From Candidatus Roseilinea mizusawaensis (GTDB lineage Bacteria; Chloroflexota; Anaerolineae; J036; Brachytrichaceae): a stretch of 64,000 nt of DNA. Shown here piece by piece: positions 1 through 7,535 of the stretch. Made by a program: the position numbers and the translations under genes. The stretch lies in the NCBI GenBank assembly GCA_016841965.1, contig JAEANN010000018.1:39913-103912 (forward strand), written 5' to 3'. The notes under the pieces are model-generated. The model was given only the letters and a program-made list of their open reading frames with translations. It had not been told where the DNA came from and did no database searches. Every line of letters begins with the position of its first letter. Position 1 is the stretch's first letter.

Positions 1-152
1 GACAGGAAGCAATGCACCAAGCGCGCCGATTGATAGGCCGGCAAATTGATAGCATGTGCGCAAATGCGCCGGCTCCACTCAGCGCGTTGAGATGCGGGCA
101 GGCCATCGCGCACGGCTTGCATCTGCGCGCGCAGCGTCTTTTTGTCCGGCAT
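1..152 (-). CDS. 5-formyltetrahydrofolate cyclo-ligase, N-terminal part (cut by window edge)
   Basis: Only the first 50 codons are present; the gene runs off the left edge. The minus-strand translation starts MPDKKTLRAQM and continues with LPASQRAEWS and INLPAYQSARLVHCF. This is the usual N-terminal pattern of the cyclo-ligase (MTHFS) family: a basic start, a LP-x2-QR segment, then a LPxYQSA-x-x-V strand. The family converts 5-formyl-THF to 5,10-methenyl-THF using ATP, which connects it to the FolD step encoded at 40099-40977. The ATG at 152 has no clear Shine-Dalgarno sequence. The catalytic C-terminal part lies outside the window, so the call rests on the N-terminus alone. Confidence 0.72.
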   Translation of the reverse strand, partial: MPDKKTLRAQMQAVRDGLPASQRAEWSRRICAHAINLPAYQSARLVHCFL

Positions 153-185
153 GGGAGGGGCCAGGAGTCAGAAGTCACACGTGCT

Positions 186-226
186 AATCGTCAATCGTCA
201 ATCGCTCAATCACTCAATCACTCAAT
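186..226. repeat. Short TCAATCG/TCAATCA direct repeats
   Basis: About six imperfect 7-8 bp units (CGTCAAT, CGCTCAAT, CACTCAAT) follow each other. The repeat forms the last codons and stop of the helicase gene and fills the gap to the cyclo-ligase gene. The same words, including TCAATCGTCAATC, return in the opposite orientation at 3391-3419. Confidence 0.7.
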
Positions 227-2377
227 GCGCTTGAGTCCGCTGAGCGTGGCCGACAGGCGCTTTGCGCCGGCCTTTTCAAAAAACACCTCGACTTCCTCGT
301 CGTCACGCTGGCGCGCGCTGCGCAACACGATGCCCTCGCCGAACTTCTGGTGGTAGACGCGCTGACCGGGGGCGAACTCGGTTGGCGCAGTTTTGCGGGG
401 TCTTGGCACGGCAGGCTCTTCCCACGTTTGCCATGCAGCCTGCGCGCTGTTGCGCCTGCTGCTGCTTCTGGGGCGTTTGAGATCGAGCAGTTCGTCCGGC
501 AGGTCATTCAGGAAGCGCGATGGCGCGCTGACGTCGCTCATGCCCCACGACGAGCGACGGAATGCGCGCAGCAGATAGAGCCGGTCTTTGGCCCGCGTGA
601 GGCCAACGTACATCAGCCGGCGCTCTTCGGCCATCTGCTCGGGATTGTCGAGGCTGCGGCTGTGCGGCAGCACGCCGTCCTCCAGACCCACCATGAACAC
701 CACGCGAAACTCCAGGCCCTTGGCCGCATGCAGGGTGAGCAGCGTTGGCGCGCTGGCGTTCTCGTCGTAGTTGTCGGTTTCGCTAACCAGTGCGACTTCG
801 TTCAGAAAGTCGCCCAGCGGAAGATCGCCGGCGCCGATAGCCACATTCCGCAACTCCATCACGTTCGCCCAGCGATCTTCGCCCTCCTCAGTGCCATCTT
901 TCACGTAATCGCGGTACCCGCTGGTGTTGATGATCTTGTCGAACAACTGACCGACGCTCAACTCGTCGCGCAGCGCAATCCACTGTTGCCACAGTGTGGC
1001 GAACTCGGCGAGGGCTTTGGCCGACCGGCCGGAGAGTTGGCTTTTGGTCAACACTTCGTGGATCGAGGCGCCATTGGCGCGCGCAGTGGCCTCGATCTGG
1101 GCGAATGTCTTGTCCCCAATGCCGCGCGGGGGCACATTGATGATGCGCCGCAAGCTGACGCTGTCGGCGGGGTTGTTGACGATGCGCAGATAGGCCAGCA
1201 CATCTTTGATCTCTTTGCGCGCGTAGAAACGGGTTGCGCCGACCAGCCGATATTGCATGCCGGCCCGCACGAAAGCGTCTTCCATCGCACGGGACTGCGC
1301 ATTGGTGCGATACATTACGGCGATCTCACCCGGCTCGGCTGCTTGCTGATCGACCAGCTCGCGGATGGTGTCGACGACGTATTGCGCCTCTTCGTCCTCG
1401 GTGTACAACTCGCGCACGACGATCTTCGGCCCCTGGCCGCGCTCGGTGAACAGCTTGATGTGTCGGCGGTTGGGGTTGCGCTGGATCACCGACATAGCCG
1501 CGTCCAGGATTGTCTGCGTGGAGCGGTAATTCTGATCGAGCGCGATGATGTTCAGATCGGCGAAATCGTCCTGCAGCCGCATCACGTTGCGGTAGTCGGC
1601 GCCGCGCCAGGCGTATATGGACTGGTCCGGGTCTCCAACGCAGAACAGGTTGCGGTGTTTGCCGGCGATCAGCGTCACCAGGACATATTGGGCGATATTG
1701 GTGTCTTGAAACTCGTCTACGAGCACATGCAGATAACGCGCTTGCAGCCGATCGCGTACAAGCGGGTTTTGCTGCAACAGCCGCACGGTTTCCATGAGCA
1801 GGTCGTCGAAGTCGAGGGCGTTGTTGGCGCGTAAGATTTGGTTGTAGCGCGCGTACACACGCCCGGCCACTTCCTCGAAGTAAGTCTTGGGGCGGAATTG
1901 ATCGGGCCAGATCAATTCGTTTTTGGCGTGGCTGATGACGCTGTGGATGGCCGCCGGCTTGTATTTCTTGTCGTCGATGTTCAACTCGGTCAGCGCCGAC
2001 TTGACCACGTTGATCTGGTCGTCGGCGTCGAAGATGGCGAAGTGGTGATCGACGCCGATGAGCGGGGCGTCGCGGCGCAGCAGCCGGGCGCAAATGCTGT
2101 GAAAGGTGCCCATGGCTACGTCGCCGGCTGCGCTCAGGCCGGCCATGCGGTTCAGCCGCTCGCGCATCTCTTTGGCGGCTTTGTTGGTGAATGTCACGGC
2201 CATGATGCGGTGCGGCGCTATGTTGCGCGCGGCAAGCAAATAGGCGACCCGACTGGTGAGCACACGCGTTTTGCCGCTGCCTGGGCCGGCGATTACCAGG
2301 GTCGGCCCATCTTTGGCTTCCACGGCCTTACGCTGCGCGGGGTTCAGGCCACCTAAAATAGAAGCTGCGCTTGTCAT
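218..2377 (-). CDS. pcrA: UvrD/PcrA-type superfamily 1 DNA helicase
   Basis: A 719-residue 3'-5' DNA helicase of the UvrD/PcrA/Rep group, acting in repair and removal of protein roadblocks. It begins with the Q-motif region LNPAQRKAV, then Walker A AGPGSGKT, motif Ia FTNKAAKEM, motif II VDEFQDTN, motif III GDPDQSIYAWRGA, motif IV YRSTQTIL, motif V TLHAAKGLEF and motif VI RRLMYVGLTRAKDRL. A C-terminal stretch (FAPGQRVYHQKFGEGIV) matches the Tudor-like extension typical of PcrA. The ATG at 2377 is preferred over an upstream in-frame start because it follows a TATAAC box by nine bases and starts just before the conserved region. All motifs are intact, so it should be active. A paralogous helicase pair lies at 59353-63843. 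Confidence 0.95.
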   Translation of the reverse strand: MTSAASILGGLNPAQRKAVEAKDGPTLVIAGPGSGKTRVLTSRVAYLLAARNIAPHRIMAVTFTNKAAKEMRERLNRMAGLSAAGDVAMGTFHSICARLLRRDAPLIGVDHHFAIFDADDQINVVKSALTELNIDDKKYKPAAIHSVISHAKNELIWPDQFRPKTYFEEVAGRVYARYNQILRANNALDFDDLLMETVRLLQQNPLVRDRLQARYLHVLVDEFQDTNIAQYVLVTLIAGKHRNLFCVGDPDQSIYAWRGADYRNVMRLQDDFADLNIIALDQNYRSTQTILDAAMSVIQRNPNRRHIKLFTERGQGPKIVVRELYTEDEEAQYVVDTIRELVDQQAAEPGEIAVMYRTNAQSRAMEDAFVRAGMQYRLVGATRFYARKEIKDVLAYLRIVNNPADSVSLRRIINVPPRGIGDKTFAQIEATARANGASIHEVLTKSQLSGRSAKALAEFATLWQQWIALRDELSVGQLFDKIINTSGYRDYVKDGTEEGEDRWANVMELRNVAIGAGDLPLGDFLNEVALVSETDNYDENASAPTLLTLHAAKGLEFRVVFMVGLEDGVLPHSRSLDNPEQMAEERRLMYVGLTRAKDRLYLLRAFRRSSWGMSDVSAPSRFLNDLPDELLDLKRPRSSSRRNSAQAAWQTWEEPAVPRPRKTAPTEFAPGQRVYHQKFGEGIVLRSARQRDDEEVEVFFEKAGAKRLSATLSGLKRIE

Positions 2378-2386
2378 AGCAACAGG

Positions 2387-2392
2387 GTTATA
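2387..2392 (-). promoter_or_regulatory. -10 box of the UvrD/PcrA gene, near-leaderless
   Basis: TATAAC on the minus strand, followed by nine bases and the ATG at 2377. Transcription starting about seven bases after the box would leave two or three untranslated bases. No Shine-Dalgarno sequence is seen. Confidence 0.5.
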
Positions 2393-2446
2393 CCATGCGG
2401 AGGGAGAGGGCGCGCCGCACAAGCTCTGTCTCGGTCAGGGTGCGAT

Positions 2447-3388
2447 TTATGCCTGGGGCCAGAATGTTTCGCTCATGTATTTATAGCCGGCGTCGGCAAA
2501 CACGGTCACGATCACGCCGGCGCCGGCCGTCTGGCGCACCCGCTCGGCCACTTGAAGCGCGCCGACGGCTGCTGCGCCGGCTGACGGGCTGACGAACAAG
2601 CCTTGCTCACGCGCCAGCCGAATCGCCATCTCCTGCGCGGCTTCGGTCTCGATCTCCAGATTCTCGTCGGCCAGTGTCTGGTCGTAGATTTTGGGCAGGA
2701 TCGCCGTCGGCATGTATTTCCAGCCCTCGATGGCGTTCACGGCTGAGTCTGGCTGCAAAGAGATCAGGCGGATGTTGGGGTTCAGCTCGCGCAGCCGGCG
2801 GCCGGTGCCCACAAAGGTGCCGCTGGTGCCCAGACCGGTGACGAAGTGAGTGATGCGGCCTTCAGTCTGGCGCCAGATTTCCTCTGCGGTGGTGTGATAG
2901 TGCGCCTGCCAGTTCGCGTCGTTGTCATATTGATTGGCGTAGAAGTAGCGTTCCGGCTCGGCATCGTTCATCTCTTGCGCTTTGCGTATCGCCTCATTGC
3001 CGCCCAGCATCGGGTCGGTGAAGATCATCTCGGCGCCATAGGCGCGCAGGATGAACTTGCGCTCTGGGCTGACGTTGCGCGGCATGACCAGCCGCACGCG
3101 ATACCCCAGCGCCGCCCCGAGCATGGCGTAGGCGATGCCCATGTTGCCGCTGGTGGCGTCCAGAATGATTTTGTCATGGGTCAGCCGGCCATCGGCTTCT
3201 GCCGCGCGGATGATGCTAAGCGCGGCGCGATCCTTCACCGAGCCGCTGGGATTGAACCACTCGGCCTTGGCGTACACCGCCACCGGCGCAACCCGGCGCG
3301 CCCAGTCCAGCCGGTCCAGCCGCACCAGGGGTGTATTGCCGACTTGCAGGCACAAGTCACAGTTGAAAGTCTGATAGTCGATGGACAT
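2447..3388 (-). CDS. cysK: Cysteine synthase (PLP-dependent, CysK/CysM family)
   Basis: A 313-residue beta-family PLP enzyme making cysteine from O-acetylserine (or O-phosphoserine) and sulfide. The N-terminus has VGNTPLVRL, then WFNPSGSVKDRAA with the PLP-binding lysine in SVKDR, the substrate loop SGNMGIAYA (TSGN), and the phosphate-cradle motif GLGTSGTF. A serine near the PLP pyridine is in FVSPSAGAA. The asparagine-for-threonine version of the substrate loop and the length near 310 fit CysM-like enzymes about as well as CysK, so substrate preference is open. The ATG at 3388 lacks a Shine-Dalgarno; a short repeat block lies directly upstream. It is co-oriented with the helicase downstream, with a 69-base gap. 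Confidence 0.9.
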   Translation of the reverse strand: MSIDYQTFNCDLCLQVGNTPLVRLDRLDWARRVAPVAVYAKAEWFNPSGSVKDRAALSIIRAAEADGRLTHDKIILDATSGNMGIAYAMLGAALGYRVRLVMPRNVSPERKFILRAYGAEMIFTDPMLGGNEAIRKAQEMNDAEPERYFYANQYDNDANWQAHYHTTAEEIWRQTEGRITHFVTGLGTSGTFVGTGRRLRELNPNIRLISLQPDSAVNAIEGWKYMPTAILPKIYDQTLADENLEIETEAAQEMAIRLAREQGLFVSPSAGAAAVGALQVAERVRQTAGAGVIVTVFADAGYKYMSETFWPQA

Positions 3389-3390
3389 GC

Positions 3391-3419
3391 ATGATTGACG
3401 ATTGACGATTGAGCGATTG
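3391..3419. repeat. Short GATTGACGATTGA repeats
   Basis: Direct repeat of GATTGAC/GATTGAG units between the cysteine synthase start and the stop of the DUF402-CinA gene. It is the reverse complement of the words at 186-226, so this is a dispersed repeat. Confidence 0.65.
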
Positions 3420-3426
3420 TTGAGTG

Positions 3427-4341
3427 CTAATGGTCGAGGTGATGCAGGAGCAGACGCAGGGCCGCGTCTGCCGAGGCGCGTTTATTGCCGAGGCGGTCAT
3501 GCGGCCACACATGCTGCTCGACCGCGCGCCCCGCTGGCGAGCTGACGGCCAGATACACCAGGCCGACCGGCTTGGCCTGCGAGCCGCCCGACGGGCCGGC
3601 AATGCCGGTGACGCTTACGGCGACATCGACGCCGAGAGTGCTACGCGCCCCTTCGGCCATCTCCAGGGCGCACGCTTCGCTCACTGCGCCGTGTCGTTCC
3701 AGCGTCTCGGCAGACACCCCCAGGAGCGCGCGTTTGATGCGGTTGTCGTAGGCAACAATGCTGCCTGCAAAGTAGGCGGAGCTGTTGGGCCGGTTGGTCA
3801 ACTCATCTGCGATCAGACCGCCGGTGCAGGACTCGGCCGCGCCCAACGTCCAGCGCCGGCGCGCGAGGGCCAGCGCGATCTGGTCATTCATATAAGCGCG
3901 CCAGCGGCGTTGTAATTCTTCTCGCAGTGGATCTAGCGCGCTGCGAACGGCCAGCCTTTCGTCAGTGCTCAATGAGGGTTGCAGCGCCGCAAATTCATCT
4001 TCGTCCATCCAGTGAAAATCACCCTGGGGCGACATCCATGCATCGAGCGCCAAGTCTTCCCACTCGATGGTGTCTTCGGTGATGCGGGCCGGGCGGGACA
4101 GGTCTGCGTACCATCCTTTCAACGCGCTGGCCGCAGAGCGCACTTCGAACACCGTGTGCCAGCGGTCGGCGTAGAACGTTTCATGCAGTACATCACCACG
4201 TTCGAGTGTGGCAAATCCCAGGTCAACGCGCGGGCGTGTCCACTCGGCAATTACGGTCGCGTAGCGATCAGTCCGCTCGATAAGCTGCGCATCGTATCTG
4301 GCTCGTTCGGCGCCGTCGGGGTTGAGTTTGCGCACCAACAT
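3427..4341 (-). CDS. DUF402 (FomD-like) domain fused to CinA C-terminal amidase domain
   Basis: A 304-residue fusion. The first half reads as a DUF402/FomD-like domain: a beta-rich start, then WHTVFEVR, LKGWYADLSRPARI and WEDLALDAWMSPQGDF with DEDEF. Family members hydrolyse nucleoside di/triphosphates or cytidylyl phosphonates using metal-binding acidic residues. The second half is the CinA C-terminal domain, which deamidates nicotinamide mononucleotide: AESCTGGLIADELT with the catalytic serine region, GSIVAYDN, HGAVSEACA and TGIAGPSGG. The N-terminal COG1058 domain of full CinA is absent and DUF402 takes its place. I chose the ATG at 4341; a TTG at 4380 would add 13 residues. The fusion suggests one protein handling two nucleotide by-products. 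This is inference. Confidence 0.85.
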   Translation of the reverse strand: MLVRKLNPDGAERARYDAQLIERTDRYATVIAEWTRPRVDLGFATLERGDVLHETFYADRWHTVFEVRSAASALKGWYADLSRPARITEDTIEWEDLALDAWMSPQGDFHWMDEDEFAALQPSLSTDERLAVRSALDPLREELQRRWRAYMNDQIALALARRRWTLGAAESCTGGLIADELTNRPNSSAYFAGSIVAYDNRIKRALLGVSAETLERHGAVSEACALEMAEGARSTLGVDVAVSVTGIAGPSGGSQAKPVGLVYLAVSSPAGRAVEQHVWPHDRLGNKRASADAALRLLLHHLDH

Positions 4342-4413
4342 ATGCCCGGCAAGCCTACCTTGCGTGTCGCACGCTGTCAATGTATGGGCGTTGCGCCGGC
4401 AAAGTCTGTCTAT

Positions 4414-4447
4414 GAAAAGAGGAGGAGCCAGACCCGAAGGTCTGGCT
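4414..4447 (-). terminator. Intrinsic terminator with UUCG tetraloop
   Basis: On the minus strand a perfect 9-bp stem (AGCCAGACC/GGTCTGGCT) is closed by a TTCG loop and followed by a pyrimidine run ending TCTTTTC. It ends transcription of the PDZ gene. A second, weaker stem (GCTCAGG/CCTGAGC, 4456-4480) precedes it. Confidence 0.75.
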
Positions 4448-4512
4448 TAATACCAGCTCAGGACAGGAGGGAACCTGAGCCGGTGGGGAAACATATTCAT
4501 TTAGCGGCGTAA

Positions 4513-4866
4513 TCAACTATTGCTGCCTGATATGCTCTGTGGAATTGGCGCATACCGATGCGTAGGAACTTGACGCTCTCCCAACACAACTTTTACATGC
4601 ACCGACTTGTTATTGCGGGTTATATCCAGCACCACCACAGAGCCCGGCTTCTTGTGAAGAATCTGGTCGGTCAATGTTGACTGGCTGGTCAATGCCGCTC
4701 CATCAATACTGCGAATCACATCACCTGCTTGTATACCTGCGCGATGTGCTGGGCTGTTTGGCACTACTCGCCGAACTACAGTTGTGACATGACCAGACTC
4801 GTTCGAAGAGTCGCTTAGCTGCGTATGCCACTCCAGTCCCAAAAACGGCACGGTTTTTACAATCAT
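4513..4866 (-). CDS. Small PDZ-domain protein (possible HtrA remnant)
   Basis: A 117-residue protein that is little more than one PDZ domain. FLGLEW matches the carboxylate-binding loop region. VVPNSPAHRAGIQAGDVI is the central PDZ helix and strand, followed by SIDGAALTSQSTLTD and GSVVVLDITRNNKSVHVKVVLG. This is the arrangement seen at the C-terminus of HtrA/DegP proteases. No protease domain, signal peptide or membrane segment is present. The base composition here is visibly less GC-rich than in neighbouring genes. It could be a free-standing PDZ adaptor or the surviving tail of a lost HtrA gene. GGAG lies about 12 bases before the ATG. A terminator follows at 4414-4447, so it may still be expressed. 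Confidence 0.75.
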   Translation of the reverse strand: MIVKTVPFLGLEWHTQLSDSSNESGHVTTVVRRVVPNSPAHRAGIQAGDVIRSIDGAALTSQSTLTDQILHKKPGSVVVLDITRNNKSVHVKVVLGERQVPTHRYAPIPQSISGSNS

Positions 4867-5113
4867 CCACTTAGTGCTCCAGTCAGCCTAGCGCTCCACC
4901 GCGCAAGGCGGGCAGCCAACCTTCAAACGAAATGCCCATCCACAGAATCACGCTTGTTTGTACAGGAGGAAACAAACAAACGCGCCGAAGAAAGCTCACT
5001 GCCCGGCTTGCACACTGGAACTCAGCCAATCACTTCTTCTGGAGTCTACCTTCAGCCGGTATTTGGTTTTTGGCTCCGTTCAACGATGTAAGCATAGAAC
5101 GGTCGGATTAGTC

Positions 5114-5140
5114 ACGTCTTAAACACGACTAGGAAGACGT
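5114..5140. other. Inverted repeat after the sensor kinase gene
   Basis: ACGTCTT and AAGACGT, separated by 13 bases, lie just past the kinase stop in an AT-richer stretch. It could be a weak terminator, but no good T-run follows on the minus strand. The rest of 4867-5144 holds nothing I can identify. Confidence 0.3.
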
Positions 5141-5144
5141 TAAA

Positions 5145-6545
5145 CTAAACCAGGTTGGGTTGATAGGCGGGTAGCCAGACGTTGAATGTTGTGCCTACCC
5201 CAATGGTGCTCTGCACTTCGATATCGCCGCCATGGGCTTCGACGATTGATTTGGCAATCGCCAATCCAAGCCCAACACCGCCCTGAGCGCGGGAGCGCGA
5301 TTTATCGACGCGATAGAATCGCTCGAACACATACGGCAGGTCTTCGGGAGGGATGCCGTGACCGGTGTCGCTGACGCTCAGCAGCACCATGTCGGTGTCG
5401 GTGCTTGTGCCGGCCAATCGAATGACGCCGCCGTCTGGTGTGTGCTTAATGGCGTTCTCAACGAGATTCAGCAACACCTGTTTGATGCGGTCCGAGTCGC
5501 CATACACGATAAGCTCGCCTGTGATCGAAGTTTGAACAGATACCCGCCCATCGGCCACAATATTCCCGCTGCGTGCTACCGCTGTCATCAGCGGCGCCAG
5601 ATCAATCGGCTGACGATGCATGGGTAACATGCCGGCGTCGGCCTGGGATAGCAATAGCAGATCGCTCACCAGTCGTGTCATGCGATCTGCCTCGCTTGAA
5701 ATTGCATCTAGCGATTCGCGATCTGCGCATCCCATGGCCCGCAAGAGATCTGTATTGCCGCGAATCACGGTGAGCGGTGTGCGCATCTCGTGTGATACGT
5801 CGGCCACAAACCGTTGCTGCGAGCGAAACAGGTCGCTTAGGCGGTCCAGCATCTCGTTGAATGCCAGGCCCAGCCGGCCCACCTCGTCATTGGTGTGCAC
5901 GTCCACCCGGCGACTAAGATCCTGTGTGTGGTAAATCTCCATCGCGGCGCTCGTGATGCGCTCTACAGGGCGCATGGCGCGACGCGCCAGGGCAGCGCCT
6001 GCCACCGATGACACGATCAACCCCACTGCGCCCACCGAGATCAGCGTGACTAATAATCCATTGATGGCGTGATTGACGTGCTCGAGCGATGTGGCTACTT
6101 GTAGGTATCCAAACAACTGGCCTGATTTCTGGCCAACCAGCGGATAGGTGTACACGCGAATTGGCGGCGCTTTAGGATGGTATGCAATGCTGAACATGGG
6201 GTGTTGTTCGGCCAACGGCCTGCTTTGGATTGCTTTCAGGGCCAGCGGGTCGAGGTGCTGGGTAAAGCTGACCATAGAGGAGGCCAGAATTTTCCCGTCA
6301 ACGCTGATCGCTTCCACAACCACGGCGCGGAAAATATCCAGTTCCGGCAGGCGGATGACCCGCTCGCCATCTTGAAATCCGCCCATGGAGCGTGCCGCAA
6401 TGGCCGACGCCGATTCCTCTAGCGTGGCGTCAATTTGTTGGATCAATGTGAAGGATGCGATGCCGTACACGCTGGCCCCAAATAACACGAGGGCAAGCGC
6501 GAAGACAGCGCTATACCAGACAGCCAGCTTGGTGCGGATTGGCAT
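5145..6545 (-). CDS. Membrane sensor histidine kinase (HAMP, HisKA, HATPase)
   Basis: A 466-residue transmembrane kinase of the OmpR-partner class. A first membrane segment near residues 8-35 (LAVWYSAVFALALVLFGASV) is followed by an extracytoplasmic sensor of about 130 residues. A second membrane segment lies near 165-190, with HAMP after it (RPVERITSAAMEI). HisKA has the phosphorylated histidine in FVADVSHEMRTPLT. HATPase has the N box NLVENAIKHTPDGG, G1 VSDTGHGIPP, F box FERFYRVDKSRSR and G2 GGVGLGLAIAK. No response regulator gene adjoins it: upstream is a methyltransferase, downstream the PDZ gene. It is therefore an orphan kinase whose partner lies elsewhere. The sensor carries no recognisable ligand domain. 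Confidence 0.93.
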   Translation of the reverse strand: MPIRTKLAVWYSAVFALALVLFGASVYGIASFTLIQQIDATLEESASAIAARSMGGFQDGERVIRLPELDIFRAVVVEAISVDGKILASSMVSFTQHLDPLALKAIQSRPLAEQHPMFSIAYHPKAPPIRVYTYPLVGQKSGQLFGYLQVATSLEHVNHAINGLLVTLISVGAVGLIVSSVAGAALARRAMRPVERITSAAMEIYHTQDLSRRVDVHTNDEVGRLGLAFNEMLDRLSDLFRSQQRFVADVSHEMRTPLTVIRGNTDLLRAMGCADRESLDAISSEADRMTRLVSDLLLLSQADAGMLPMHRQPIDLAPLMTAVARSGNIVADGRVSVQTSITGELIVYGDSDRIKQVLLNLVENAIKHTPDGGVIRLAGTSTDTDMVLLSVSDTGHGIPPEDLPYVFERFYRVDKSRSRAQGGVGLGLAIAKSIVEAHGGDIEVQSTIGVGTTFNVWLPAYQPNLV

Positions 6546-6605
6546 CGTTCTGACGATAGGTTGTTATGCTGAGAGAAGGATGAGGAGGTGTAAAGTGATG
6601 CCAGT

Positions 6606-7433
6606 TCAGGCTGTGGCGAACACGATCATGCGTGGGCTGCCTTCGCTGTAGTCGCTGAAATCGTAGTCGCCATGCCAGCTCCAGCCGGCAAATCCGGCCT
6701 GCAAGAGCAGCAGCTCCATCTCGTGTTTGAACACATGGCGCAGCCGGAAGCCGGCTGTTTCTATGTGCAATAGCTCATTTGAACCGGCGGCGCGTTCCTC
6801 GAAGCGATAAGTCAGCCGCTGTTCCTGGTACGCCCACGCGATGCGGCTGTGCACATACTTGTCCACAACGGTGTTTCGGTCGGGATCAATCAGCCGGGCT
6901 TCAAATTCGTAGGTGTTGTCATCAGCAGCATCGGGCTGGTAGGCCAGTTCATCGTTGGGCGGCAGATCAACGATCAGCAGGCCGCCGGCTCGCAGTTGCA
7001 TCTGACAGGCGCCCAGCACGGCCAGTTGGCTTTCGCGAGAGAGGTTATGCAAGAAGGTATTGAGCGCGATGATCGCCAGGTCAAACCTGCTGCTGTAGTT
7101 GTGTGGTGTCAATATTGCCCGCAGCACGGTAATATCTGCGGCTAGCAGATCACAGCGGCCGCCGGCTATGCGCTGCAGGCGTTGCCGGGCGCGCTGCAGC
7201 ATTGGCTCGGAGGCGTCGACGCCCAGCACGTAATGGCCGGCTTCTACCAGCGGCGCCATGACCCGGCCCGTGCCGCAGCCCAACTCTAGGATGCGCGCCA
7301 CGCTACCGTCGGCTATGCGCCGGGCTGCTTGCAAGTACATGGGGACATCTGGCGTGTAGCCGGCGTGCTGCAGGTCATAGTACCGCGCCAGCACGGCATA
7401 CGCTGCGAAGGACTCGTGTTCAGATGCAATCAT
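6606..7433 (-). CDS. Class I SAM-dependent methyltransferase
   Basis: A 275-residue methyltransferase. ILELGCGTGRVMAPL is SAM-binding motif I, LGVDASEPMLQRAR is motif II/post-I, and DLAIIALNTFLHNLS leads into the motif IV region, with AGGLLIVDLPPND as motif V/VI. The front segment AAYAVLARYYDLQH is the usual cap of small-molecule methyltransferases in this fold. The substrate cannot be read from sequence. The ATG at 7433 is preferred because a TATACT box sits 22 bases upstream (7455-7460) and the translation before it has no family resemblance. It is divergent from the PA14 protein gene, and 60 bases separate it from the sensor kinase downstream, so the two may be co-transcribed. Confidence 0.88.
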   Translation of the reverse strand: MIASEHESFAAYAVLARYYDLQHAGYTPDVPMYLQAARRIADGSVARILELGCGTGRVMAPLVEAGHYVLGVDASEPMLQRARQRLQRIAGGRCDLLAADITVLRAILTPHNYSSRFDLAIIALNTFLHNLSRESQLAVLGACQMQLRAGGLLIVDLPPNDELAYQPDAADDNTYEFEARLIDPDRNTVVDKYVHSRIAWAYQEQRLTYRFEERAAGSNELLHIETAGFRLRHVFKHEMELLLLQAGFAGWSWHGDYDFSDYSEGSPRMIVFATA

Positions 7434-7454
7434 AAGCCAGGCACCAGATCGGGC

Positions 7455-7460
7455 AGTATA
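7455..7460 (-). promoter_or_regulatory. -10 box for the methyltransferase gene
   Basis: TATACT on the minus strand, with a predicted start about 15 bases before the ATG at 7433. It is back-to-back with the plus-strand box at 7472-7477, making a compact divergent promoter. Confidence 0.5.
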
Positions 7461-7471
7461 GCGCGCTACTT

Positions 7472-7477
7472 TATAAT
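7472..7477 (+). promoter_or_regulatory. -10 box for the PA14 protein gene
   Basis: TATAAT on the plus strand. The leader to the ATG at 7536 would be about 52 bases. It overlaps the divergent promoter region of the methyltransferase. Confidence 0.5.
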
Positions 7478-7535
7478 CCAGTCCAGGCGTTGCTTTCGAG
7501 GTCGCGCTGCGGCTGGCCATTTGCAGGGCAGAGGC

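Noticed and set aside
350..1834. Long plus-strand open frame opposite the UvrD/PcrA gene
   Set aside because: It is antisense to a gene with all helicase motifs and has no recognisable domain; high GC keeps the opposite strand open.
4391..4512. Riboswitch or small RNA between the CinA fusion and PDZ genes
   Set aside because: The structure resolves into a UUCG-capped intrinsic terminator plus a small stem on the minus strand, with no known aptamer core.
4825..5091. Plus-strand gene opposite and upstream of the PDZ gene
   Set aside because: No domain, signal or ribosome site; half of it is antisense to the PDZ coding region.
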